Assembly: GCA_031841125.1 (NCBI GenBank)
Contig: CM063107.1
Coordinates: 22,276,499-22,340,498 of the forward strand
DNA: 64,000 nt
DNA from: Acanthococcus lagerstroemiae
Taxonomy: Eukaryota > Arthropoda > Insecta > Hemiptera > Eriococcidae
Direction of reading: 5' to 3'
The translations under genes were made by a program, and so were the position numbers. The notes under the pieces were generated by a model, which was given only the letters and a program-made list of their open reading frames with translations, was not told where the DNA came from and did no database searches. Positions within the stretch are counted from its first letter, which is position 1. Each line of letters starts with the position of its first letter. Of the stretch, positions 54,874 through 64,000 are shown piece by piece.

Positions 54874-56029
54874 CATAAATTGGGGCTATTTCGAACATTG
54901 AGGGATACTTTGAACAGCGGCACTTTCTCACTTTAGCGCTCTGGTGGTGAAATCATGAATTATTTTCCCGCGTTCCTTCGACGCCAGGCACTAGACACTC
55001 GAAGAAAGAGTCCTTATCGGTTGTCTGAGAATGTTTAGATTTATTTGTGGAAATGTGTGTTTAGAAATTTATCGTGATTTAGCGTTAAAATTTACGGCTT
55101 CGGTAACTTGTATGAAAAATTCACTTTCATCCCTTTGTGGTAAGTGATATTTCTCATGAATTAGTACATCCCTCTGGCATCGAATGCCATAAAACTGAAA
55201 TTTTCAACGGAAAATAACAATCCTGTATAATTATTCTACTTCGAACAGTGAACAAATAATGCACCAGAGTAATTAACAAGTGATTCTGATGTAATGAAAA
55301 ATACTTTTTATTACAGATTATTTACAGAGATGGTTTGAAAGCATGAGAAATAAACAGGTTCGCGAGAATACTGGAATTATATGGCGGAGAATTGACAGAA
55401 AGCCTACTGAGAGCCTATGAAGACCAAAGTTCGTTGTTGAGAGGGAAAAGAAGTTTGTTACCATCATGAATGATATTTCTGAACTTTTTTCTGTATTCTT
55501 TTCTACAAAAAATATTCAAATTTCATTTTTTTAAATTTTTTTTTGTACATTTCATTAATTTTCTTTCTATTTCTTGGAGGCCTATGCCCAGAGATGGCCT
55601 ACTGATGTAACTACCTTTATGAATACATTTATGTGAGTGTAAATATGTAAATATAAGTTGCATATTATGTTACATCATTAGAAATAAAGGCTGATGTTTT
55701 CATTATTCTTGATAGATTTATATGAGATTTCGTGAGTAGTCCTTTAAAGGCATTATTTTGATTTTTTTTGTCGTCGAGTTCTTGCATAAAACAGGGGAAA
55801 AGAGTTCAAAAAAGCCCCATAACCGGGGTAACTTTGAACCCATCCTTTATACCAAGTTGTACATTTTCACAATCAAGCTGTAAGATGTTTCAAAACATAA
55901 ACTGATAGAGGAAACTAAACTTAAAACCATAGTTTGAATACTTTTTCATTTCAGTCAGTGCAGCCACACCAGGAGAGCAAAATCTAGCAAAATATTGCAA
56001 AATATGTTCAAAGTAGCCCCCACTTTATA
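54874..56029. mobile_element. ~1.15-kb element with GGGGCTA-type inverted ends
   Basis: ataaattggggctatttcga (54875-54894) and 'tcaaagtagcccccacttta' (56009-56028) are imperfect inverted ends, with TA at the edges. Inner repeats of the motif occur at 54903 (ggatactttgaacag) and 55823 (ggggtaactttgaaccc). No transposase domain is readable. A Tc1/mariner or pogo-type origin is a guess from the TA flank. Confidence 0.5.
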
Positions 56030-56946
56030 GTAATTAGTTACGAACGCATGTATGGCTAAACGGCAGTTGTCATCTTTGATCACAGCTCGTGAACAGCCTT
56101 CATCACTCAGAAATGTCCCCTATGTCATGAATAGAAAGCACCTTATCTCGAGGAAAGTTGTCCATTTCATTCGGATAAGTCCGACTGTATATTTCTCTTT
56201 TACCTCTTCTTGACACTTCCTTTTTTCTTTCCCTGATTTGTATACCTCATTTCCCGAACGTTCTTTTTCATTAAAACGTTGCGGGGCCGTAGTATGGCTG
56301 ACACTGGCTAAGAACGGCTAAAATCTTCCACAAATGAATGAATTCGACTAAAACTGACCATGAATCATGAAATTTAACCATTAATTCCTACGGACCGAGA
56401 ACAATCTGAACCAGAAGAAATTACATTGTAAAAGAAATTTTGACCTTTTTTTAAAGTCAGAGTAAAAGCAGCTAATTTCTATATAATAGACCTATTTTTC
56501 AGGTTACTTGTAATTTTGTTTTCTGTAACATTCAAATTTTTATAGGTGGCTTTCAAAGTGGCGAAAAAGATGTTTTCGGTGTTACTCGAAGTCTCATTTC
56601 TGACCTATTCCCAAATCAGAACAAAACTGAAGCAATATACCTTTCTAGACCAATCTTTTGTATGTATTTTGAACCTGGCCTTCAAATCAGAATTCATACT
56701 TTCTATTTTTAGAAAGGCAGTAACGTACTCAGTAGAGCCTAATTTTACGAGTTTGAAATGATAAAAAACATATATTTTTAGACCTGTTTTTCGGGCTTTG
56801 ATAGGGAAAAGACCAAAATTGCGATTTTACGTACGAAAAACAGAAACGTTATCTAGACTTATATCTTGTATTAGTTCCAAATCTGATCTTGAAATTTTGA
56901 TTGAACCTCTTTTCAGATCCCAAAATGATCGTTTAAAGGTTAAGAA
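56030..56946. other. no gene recognised
   Basis: AT-rich. Several frames of 60-100 codons, none protein-like. Confidence 0.4.
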
Positions 56947-57190
56947 CAGCCCCGTAGAGAAGAAAAGAGGGCCTGCGGGAAATTTCCTCGGGCCCTCCCT
57001 CTCCTTCCAGTTTATTTTGTTCTTTTGTCAGATGGGAAAAAATTATAAGCTAGAAGATATGAGGTTTATTTCATGGTGTGAGGAGTGATTGCTGATTTGA
57101 TGTACAGTATGATATAGCCGTAAGCGTTGAAATTCAGGCCTTTTAAAAATATCGGGCACCCCTGACTGTCCAGGCCCAGGGTTTTCCCCC
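56947..57190 (+). repeat. dispersed repeat family A, copy 2
   Basis: 'cagccccgtagagaagaaaa', 'gttcttttgtcagatgggaa', 'atggtgtgaggagtgattgc', 'tgatttgatgtacagtatga' and 'ttcaggccttttaaaaatat' match 61170-61405 and the minus strand of 47043-47275. Ends are not inverted. Confidence 0.87.
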
Positions 57191-58029
57191 TTCCTCTCCC
57201 CCCTCCCTTTCGACAGGGTTGGTTGAGAAGATTGAAATTCAAATCCTGCACGTTAAAAAAGTAATAGATTTCGAAATGATTTCAGTGCTGGTTCCAAGTT
57301 TGAAAATTCGACTAAAGTTTTTATTCGTTTTCAAAATGGCCTCTGGAAATGCAAAGTACTAAAATTTAGATACTGCTTTTACTGAAAAAATAATAATAAT
57401 AATAATAATAAAAATAAAAAAAATAAAAGTTCTGTAGTCTAATTTTGGTCTAATTTTAGCCAAGTTGCGGAATTCCATTCTTTTCAGCCTATAAAAAGCT
57501 ATGTTCATTTTTAAAAAGGCTCAATTAAAATTTTAAGGCCAAATTAAGAATCAGCGCAGAAATAAATCCAGCAATGTGATTTCGTATTTTCATTCGTAAA
57601 GTCTGAATTTTGATCTTTTCATCTTGTAAAAGTCCATTTCTAGGCCTAAAAGAAGCTATATCAATATTTCAAAGTTTAATTCGAAATCAACGCACAAATA
57701 GGTCTAGAAACATTATTTTCTTTTTACATACATAAAGTCTGAATTTATTCGAACTTTTTGATTTGTAAAAGGCACCATTTTCGGGGTTAAAATGACTTAA
57801 TCAAAGTTTAAGGTCTTATTCGGAATCGGCGGTGTTTATCTTTCTTTTTTCCTTCTTATTTAATACTACTTAAAGCCTAAATTTTGGCCTATTTTACTTA
57901 TTAAAGGGCACGCTCGAACATCAGACAATTCTCAATCATTATTTTATTGTTGAAAGTATAAGACGATGCTAAAAATTAATACATTTATTACTACTATTCA
58001 CCATCTAAACCGTAAATGATATCAGAAAT
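57191..58029. other. no gene; (AAT)n microsatellite inside
   Basis: (AAT)n at 57387-57410. From 57290 to 57900 phrases such as 'taaagtctgaattttg' and 'aaggcc(a/t)' recur loosely, suggesting an old degenerate repeat. No coding content. Confidence 0.4.
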
Positions 58030-58331
58030 ACAAGAAGTATTTGATGAAGTATCGGAGGAGGGGATACGACATTGCTTTTCTTGTGATCCTAATAGTTTTT
58101 TAACGCCGGTTCTATAACGTATTTGCTTTTAAGATTCCCCAGCCTTAATCTTCATCAGTCTATTGCTATGTAAGTATTAGACAAGAAGTATTTGATGAAG
58201 TATCGGGGAAGGGGATACGACATTGCTTTTCTTGTGATCCTAATAGTTCTTCAACGCCGGTTCTATAACCTATCTGCTTTTAAGATTCCCCAGCCTTAAT
58301 CTTCATCAGTCTGTTGATATGTAAGTATTAG
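58030..58331 (+). repeat. 151-bp tandem duplication, two copies
   Basis: acaagaagtatttgatgaag starts at 58030 and again at 58181. The two units run in parallel to 'gtaagtattaga' with only a few substitutions (gaggag/gggaag, ttttt/ttctt, acgtatt/acctatc, gct/gat). Low divergence points to a recent event. Confidence 0.93.
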
Positions 58332-60240
58332 ACTTAGAGATAGCGAAATTTTAAGATTGTGTCAGTTTTATGCTATAGGCTAGGACCATACTCAGGGACT
58401 TCGCAAGCCTTGTCGGTGTGGGAGGAGGTAAAAAAGGGAAAATGCCGACTCGGTAACAAAGGTTTTTATACATGAACGACTTTATTTTCTCGACTGATGT
58501 CCAAAATGCCGACGAAATGACCACCAAAATCGAAAACGAAAACTTGTTGAATAATTCGAATTTCTCGGTGCAAAAGTTCACCGCTGCAAGCGAAGAACAA
58601 GCTCAACAATTTTCACTGACCATCTGATTTTGAAAATGTCGACTGAATTCCTGAAACCGAACAAAAACTCACCGACTTTACAAAAAATGCTGACTCGATG
58701 ATAAGAATATTTTTCTCTCAAGCAAGGAAAAATCAACTTTTTCCCTTGTTTACCGACTGATGGTCAAATTTGCCGGAAAATATCGACTCCACAGATTCGT
58801 GGAGGAGGAAGGGGTCATACTCCCCTCTCACTACGTCTTTGGCCGTACTGAAAGAATAAAGGAATATTTCTGACTGAATTCACAAAATTCACTTATGAAG
58901 CCTGAAGGGGGAAGATGGATTCTTTTTTGAATTTTAGCCATTGACGTCCGATTTTGTCAGATTCTCCAGCCACCTTTTATGGAGTTAGCAGTGGGCAAAC
59001 TCTGAATTGTTTATTCGAGAAGATCGACCTGATACAACGGACGCAACAAACATCAACTTGTGCTTACGGAAATGAAAATATCATTTGTCATTTTGTTTTG
59101 GATTAATAATTCCAACCCGTTTCTCAGTTCACTCGTTCACGAAGTGATGATGTTTAAATTTGCGTGGATCAGGGCAGCGCATGATTGACATTACTCGCGA
59201 AGTATTATTTGAATTGAAATGAATTAATCATTTCACGACCTTGATCTTTTCAAATTTTGCTGTATGAGAATGTAGAATAAAAGTAATTACATCTCGAAAT
59301 TACATTCCAACAGGCAGTGTAGTGGCGGCTCGCCAGTGGCAGATGGGGAGAGTGTAGTCCTCTTATTTTGTAACCAATTTTTCGCCGAGCTTTAAAAACA
59401 TCACTTTATACTAAAAAAATACTCCTGAATCAAATTCTTCTTGATCGGGTCACCCTCTCCCTTCGGAAATTCCTGCCTCCGATTGCGATACCAGCGGCTC
59501 GCTGACATCAAAAACGTCAAAATCTTCATTCCAGTAAATTGATTCAGCCTAGTTATGAGAGATCCATTTTTCAAGAAGGCGAGGGGGGATTTGAAGCAGG
59601 GGCGGAGTGGGGCCAGACAGGCCACCGTAAAAATCAGTTTTGCAGACCACCACCATAATAATCGCAGGCTAATACCTCCTCACATTTCCTCTTCACGGGA
59701 GAAACATTCTTTTTATCATGATTGTCACTTTTCTCACTTTTTCCTTTCCCTGACCTCCCTCTATTTTTAATTCTTCTCCCCCCGAACAAAAAACAGTTTT
59801 CAAAATAAAAATGTATCTCTCTATATACTAATAATTTTTTAAAAACATTCTCTATAATTTTCAGTTTTCTCCTATAGAGTAATAACAGTCGGCAAAATTG
59901 TATTGACCTAACATAAAAGCTTGAAAATTTTGAGAAAACAATTTTTGCGTTTGCTGGAGAGAGTTTGGACGCAGAGGAATAAATGGTCTTGTAATTCCAT
60001 TTTTGTGTCCTTTGTGAATGATTGGGAGTCGAAAGTGAAAGTATGTTCTCATAAAATGGAGGATCCTAATTCGAGCTTAAATTTTCAGAATATTACTTAC
60101 CCATCAAGCGGAATAATAATAAGGTTTGCACTGCTACTAGGTACTTCGACTTCAAAAGCTCAAAGACTAAGTGGCTTTGAGGAGTATCGTAAACAGAAAA
60201 ATTTGGAAGGGGATGGGAAACAGCTTATAATTCTGTAAGT
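58332..60240. other. no gene recognised
   Basis: 58430-58830 repeats 'ccgact', 'aaatgccgac' and 'caccgac' words loosely. 59595-59640 (ggggcggagtggggccagac) resembles the 62.1 and 62.5 kb repeats in reverse. No coding frame is convincing. Confidence 0.4.
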
Positions 60241-60245
60241 AAAAA

Positions 60246-60264
60246 AATAATAATAATAATAATA
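60246..60264 (+). repeat. (AAT)n microsatellite
   Basis: About six AAT units. Confidence 0.9.
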
Positions 60265-60429
60265 ACTCATAGATAAAACTATTGGTGCGAGCGGAGCGAG
60301 TGAATCTTTTTCCAATGATCTGAGCTGTAAAAATTAGTAATTTTCATTTTTTTGCAGCTTGAAGGAGGGAGGGGCGGGAGATTTATCCCCATACGTCTTT
60401 AATATTCCTTCAGACGTATTTTACTCAGT

Positions 60430-60990
60430 AAGCGTCTTCTAGAATAAACTTTTCCGGATTTGTTCAAGATTACTATTTCTAACTGTACAAATACTTTTTA
60501 AGACTCTTCCAGACTTTTACTAAACCTTTCAAAATCTTATCAGATGAGCAATAAGATATGGGTGTTTGTAATTTTCTTCCTGACTGGGAACAGGGGGGTG
60601 GAAGATAATCCTTCTAGTTTCTTGAAATTCATTCAGACGTATTTTATTCTTCGAGACTTCCAGAATTCTTCAAGGTCATCACGAAAATTTTTACATTCTT
60701 GTTCAAGGACATTATTTCAGACTTGGCAAAGATGTTTTTCGACTCTTTCAGACTTTTATACGACCTTTTAAGACTCGTTAAGCTAAGCAGTAAAACGCGT
60801 ATCTTTAACTTTTTTCTGGAGGAGATGGAGGAAGGAAGGAATATATCCCACATACTCCCCCGAAATTCTTTCAGACTGTTTTACTCTTCAAGAACCTTCC
60901 AGAATTATTCAAGACTACCTCTACACATTTTCTGGATTTAAAATTATTACTCTATGCTCTACGCAGACTTTCTCACCCTTCAAAGCTTTT
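60430..60990 (+). repeat. AAGACT-type degenerate repeat arm (forward)
   Basis: Words 'tttaagactcttccagactt', 'cttcgagacttccagaattc', 'ctctttcagacttttatacg' and 'ccttttaagactcg' recur every 15-40 bp. An opposite-orientation arm of the same words lies at 61420-62060. Confidence 0.65.
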
Positions 60991-61169
60991 TACAAAACCC
61001 CCTTGAACTAGCTGAGATGAGTTATAAAATAGGTATTTTCAACTCTTTTCCGATTCCGGGGGGAGGGGGAGCGAAAGGATAATCCTCATATACATTTTTA
61101 TAATTCGCTGGAAGGGTTTCAAAAGTATCAGTGAAGCATAGAATAGGCTCAACAAGTTTTAGTCATGTT

Positions 61170-61405
61170 CAGCCCCGTAGAGAGGAAAAGAGGGCATGGG
61201 GGAATTTTCATGGGTTCTCTCTCTTTCCAGTTCAGTTTGTTCTTTTGTTAGATGGGAAAACATTATAAGTTACGGGATAAGAGGTTTCTTCCATGGTGTA
61301 AGGAGTGATTGCTGATTTAATGTACAACATGATTGAAATTCAGGCCTTTTACAAATATCGGGCCCCCTTGAAAGTCCAGGCCCGGGGTATTTCCCCCCTC
61401 AACAG
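61170..61405 (+). repeat. dispersed repeat family A, copy 3
   Basis: Matches 56947-57190 closely ('agccccgtagagaggaaaag', 'agatgggaaaacattataag', 'gtgtaaggagtgattgctga', 'atatcgggcccccttgaaag'). It lies between the two opposed AAGACT/AGTCTT arms. Confidence 0.87.
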
Positions 61406-61419
61406 GGTCGGTCATGTTT

Positions 61420-62060
61420 GTAGGAGTCCTACAGAAATACTGAAAATTCTAAAGCAAGATTGGAAAAATCTTAATGAATCTCGAAGAATCCTTAATCCGT
61501 CTAACCCCTGTCAATGGGACCTTCGGGCACCTGTTGGGGGGAGGGGATTTAAATAAAAATAAATAATTTTTAAAGGATCTTGAATAAGAACGAAAACGTT
61601 CTAATTAGTCCTAATAATGTCAAGAATAGTTTTTAAAAATCTCAATCAAGCTGCGAATAGTCTGGAAACAAGTCTTGAGGATTCTTAGAAATGATAAAAT
61701 CCTGTTCCATAGTCCTGAAAAGTCTTAAATAAGATTTAAGAAGCCCAAAAGAATCTTAAAGAGTTTTAAACCCATCCAGATAAATGTCAAAAATGCTGAA
61801 ACGAATCTAAAAAAGTGTGAAACAAGTAACGTGGTTATGAAAAAAAAAAAATCTCAATATTACAGAATTTGAAAAATCTTTAAAAAGTCTCGAAGCTTGG
61901 GACGCAGTGTTTGTGTTGACCGAATCCATAAGATCTATAAAGGGTCTTAGGCATGTCTGAAAAATTAAAAGGAAAAATCTAAAACCTAGCAAGAGCCTCA
62001 AAGAAGTCTTGAGGGGTCATAAGCACGCATTGAAGAGGCTTGAAGATCTTAAAAATGTCC
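61420..62060 (-). repeat. AGTCTT-type degenerate repeat arm (reverse)
   Basis: 'gaaaaatcttaatgaatctc', 'aatctcaatcaagctgcgaa', 'aacaagtcttgaggattctt' and 'aatctttaaaaagtctcgaa' share the word style and some phrases of 21768-22585. Confidence 0.65.
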
Positions 62061-62069
62061 AGGTCATCA

Positions 62070-62535
62070 GGCTATATTTGTGTCAGACTACCGGAAATTC
62101 GCCCGGTTGCCCTAGACCACTCCGCCCCTCCCATTATCACTTCAAAATTCTTTGAAATTTTTGTTGACTCCGAAAATTTTTTTCATTAGCTCTTCACTGG
62201 GGTCGCACTTGTTTGTTTTTGTTTTTTTTTTTGCTCCTTGAAGAAAATGTGGTGTATTTCGGTATGAAAACTCGGCAGACAAAATCTTTTCGAAAACAAA
62301 AGAAATTAAGGTTTAACGTAGAATTCTCACTACATATTTTCTTCAAAACATGTAAAAAAAATATAGCTCATAAAAAAAAGTTATCAAACCCAAGAAAAAT
62401 GTTTTTCTTAATAGCTGCAATGAAAGAATCGACTAGAAATCTTTCGGAAAAAAATAGCTGCCAGTTCTCAGATCATCAGACTAATTTGTGTCCGACCACC
62501 CGGAATCTTCCCAGTAGCCTGGCGGACCATTCCGC
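62070..62535 (+). repeat. direct repeat of a ~55-bp CCGCCCC-ended segment
   Basis: 62076-62132 (tttgtgtcagactaccggaa ... accactccgcccct) and 62484-62540 (tttgtgtccgaccacccgga ... accattccgcccct) are parallel copies about 408 bp apart. They could be repeated ends of one worn element. The complement of the GC-rich end appears at 59597-59615. Confidence 0.7.
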
Positions 62536-62644
62536 CCCTGACTTGCAGCAAAAAATTTTTTTCAACCCTCAGATGTCAGTCAACAAGCAAAAGAGATCTC
62601 CTCACTTCGATTTCTGCGCTCGAATTTGAAAATAGAGGAAAGGG

Positions 62645-62675
62645 GTCACTTTGTGGAGCGTGTAGCGATGCACGC
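62645..62675 (+). repeat. partial match to the SINE-like ~110-bp repeat
   Basis: 'gtcactttgtggagcg' plus 'tagcgatgcacgc' parallels 31865-31893. The match ends after about 30 bp. It abuts the 3' side of the minus-strand R1-like LINE fragment. Confidence 0.5.
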
Positions 62676-62689
62676 CCCTCACCCCCTCG

Positions 62690-63225
62690 CCTTGGTACAT
62701 CCGATGTGGGCCGAGCTTTGTCCATCAGCCCTCGGCCTCGACCACTCTGTCTACATCTCCTTCTTCATGATGGTCGGGACAAAGGCTGACCCCCGCCGCC
62801 GGCGATCATGCCGTCGTTATCGCTCATGTTACCGCCGGGATCGATCACTGTTGCCGTCCCGCATCTCTCTGTTCCCAAGCCTCACGTTCGAACAGGGTGG
62901 GCTAGAGGTAGTTCTTCACCTCTCGATCACGGTGCGTGCACACGGGGCTCGGCGCTATAGCCATCCGATGCAAGTACGAGCCAAAGCACCCGTGGCCGCT
63001 CAGAACTTGGGTTAGGTGGAAGTATAGTTTTCCATGGGATCTGCCTGCCCATACATCGAGGTCGCGTATCAGTATTCGGGTCCACTCGCCCTTGGTCGAC
63101 TGGGCGAGTGCATCCCTCCACTTACGAAGCGTGGACTGCTGGATGTCCTGCTTGGCCAGAGGAAAGGGGTGGTAGAAGTGGCAACGCCCCCATTTGTGCC
63201 CCCGGTTTTGAAGGCCTGAATTCAA
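62690..63225 (-). mobile_element. R1-like LINE protein C-terminus
   Basis: The minus-strand frame from about 63175 reads WRDALAQSTKGEWTRILIRD, LDVWAGRSHGKLYFHLTQVL and SGHGCFGSYLHRMAIAPSPV, followed by a cysteine. This is the conserved 'STKG-WT---I' plus 'HG---F-LTQ-LSGHG-F--YL' block near the end of R1/jockey-type non-LTR proteins, after the reverse transcriptase. A frameshift near 62940 leads into a worn tail. The stretch is GC-rich compared with its surroundings, suggesting a young or GC-rich element. It is 5'-truncated at about 63225. Confidence 0.82.
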
Positions 63226-63230
63226 GGCAA

Positions 63231-64000
63231 GTTTAAATCAAGTGTAATTATGTAAATTTGATTATTGGGTAGGTATCTACATTTACCATCTACTGCAGCG
63301 CCCTGGCGTGGTAAATGTTTGTGAATTATTACTCAGCGGTACTGTGGTGACTGATACAACTGCTCACGTGGAGCACAAATCCAACAGGCTGAATTTTCAC
63401 GTACAACCCTGTTACTTTCACTATTCGATGTAATAGACGAGTAGCACGTATGCGTAATTCGGTTAAACTTGAACAAATTATCGTTAATTTAGAAATTCTT
63501 TGGCATAGCTAGCAGGAAAATCAAACAACACGTAAATCATCGCGACCTAAAGGTTCCGCAGAGCGAGTTAACAAACGTATTTTCTTACATAACTGTAGCG
63601 ATAATATTCGACGTTATATTTAACGAAAAAGAAAAAGAAGAAAAAAAAAAGAAGAAAAAAAGTGGATTGTCCTTGTTTTCGTAGACAATGTAAATCATTA
63701 TTACGATCAATTAATAATTGTTTTTTCTTCGTTACGGAGCATTACAATAAAAATAATACGAACCGTTATTCTTCCGCAGAGAATTTTCAGTTTTGTATTT
63801 TTTACATTTAGATGCTCATGACATCGGTTCTGGTCGCTTCTGGCGTCGAGTGAAGATGATCGAATGGGTCAAAATGAGTATGGCCGAGTAATAAGGAAAC
63901 CTCACACCAGATTCGGTTTGCGTCAGTTAATTGCCGGTTTCTGGTGCAATCGGTTTGAAATTTTATCGGCCACATTTCCTGGAGTCGCAACACGGCGTTC
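63231..64000. other. single-copy-looking right edge
   Basis: A-rich tract at 63627-63661. CpG is normal and no transposon sequence was seen. It could be intronic or near-gene DNA. Confidence 0.4.
63808..64000 (-). CDS. possible 3' coding end running off the window
   Basis: One minus-strand frame is open from the window edge for about 63 codons. It reads FQTDCTRNRQLTDANRIWCE, then VSLLLGHTHFDPFDHLHSTP and the end EATRTDVMSI before a stop. The C-terminal half has natural-looking composition and GC content above its 3' flank. A possible acceptor (cgactccag) lies inside the frame. It matches no family I recognise. It could be the last exon of a gene extending beyond 64000, or chance. Confidence 0.22.
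   Translation of the reverse strand, partial: NAVLRLQEMWPIKFQTDCTRNRQLTDANRIWCEVSLLLGHTHFDPFDHLHSTPEATRTDVMSI

Noticed and set aside
62213..62629. 138-codon plus-strand frame rich in Lys and Phe
   Set aside because: Composition follows A/T runs, and it spans one copy of the 62.1/62.5 kb direct repeat. Not protein-like.
1..64000. Bacterial operon, prophage, rRNA genes or telomeric repeats
   Set aside because: No operon structure, phage genes, rRNA similarity or TTAGG-type arrays were seen. All recognisable coding pieces are eukaryotic mobile elements.

Overview
The window looks like nuclear DNA from an animal, most likely an arthropod and plausibly an insect. It is AT-rich and has no long intact reading frames, no operons and no ribosome-binding-site logic. 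It is packed with broken copies of eukaryotic mobile elements: endonuclease/reverse-transcriptase LINEs, an R1-like LINE, a mariner remnant, tRNA-headed SINEs with target-site duplications, and many short terminal-inverted-repeat (TIR) elements. Species cannot be fixed from the sequence alone. No complete host gene is visible. The window is best read as intergenic or long-intron DNA.

Layout. 1-2.4 kb: a 12-bp motif repeated four times, then a decayed LINE reverse transcriptase split by a ~112-bp insertion with a 14-bp target-site duplication. 2.4-7.8 kb: no recognisable gene. 7.8-12.6 kb: LINE graveyard. It holds an endonuclease domain interrupted by a 143-bp insertion carrying a hammerhead-ribozyme-like core, a reverse-transcriptase segment carrying a GC-rich triple repeat, a LINE 3' end joined through an A-tract to another LINE's 5' end, and an internally deleted LINE. 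12.8-13.5 kb: the best host-gene candidate, a possible minus-strand terminal exon with a stop codon and a poly(A) signal. 14.5-15.2 kb: another LINE 3' end. 15.5-21 kb: mostly featureless, with two weak minus-strand coding-like frames. 21.2-22.6 kb: degenerate AGTCTT-type repeat arms in opposite orientations. 22.6-25.2 kb: a dispersed element carrying a SINE, then a second SINE type beside a strong 178-bp hairpin element. 28.0-29.2 kb: mariner 3' half with an inverted duplication, then a 371-bp TIR element that recurs at 48.6 kb. 30 kb: local palindrome and tandem duplication. 34.6-38.6 kb: a fuller copy of the dispersed element and a LINE 3' end. 39.06-40.0 kb: ~94-bp satellite, ten copies. 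41.8-46.3 kb: several TIR elements, one nested in another, a LINE 3' end and a SINE. 47-53.5 kb: SINEs, dispersed repeats, a tandem repeat and a minus-strand LINE 3' end. 54.9-62.1 kb: a ~1.15-kb TIR element, a recent 151-bp tandem duplication, and a second pair of opposed AGTCTT-type arms. 62.6-63.2 kb: the C-terminal coding part of an R1-like LINE on the minus strand.

The genes do not form a pathway. The main relationship is insertion history: younger SINEs and TIR elements sit inside older repeats, and several insertions can be read exactly from duplicated target sites. The most unusual item is the hammerhead-like motif at 8560-8597. The most useful for locating a host gene is the candidate terminal exon at 12907-13144.
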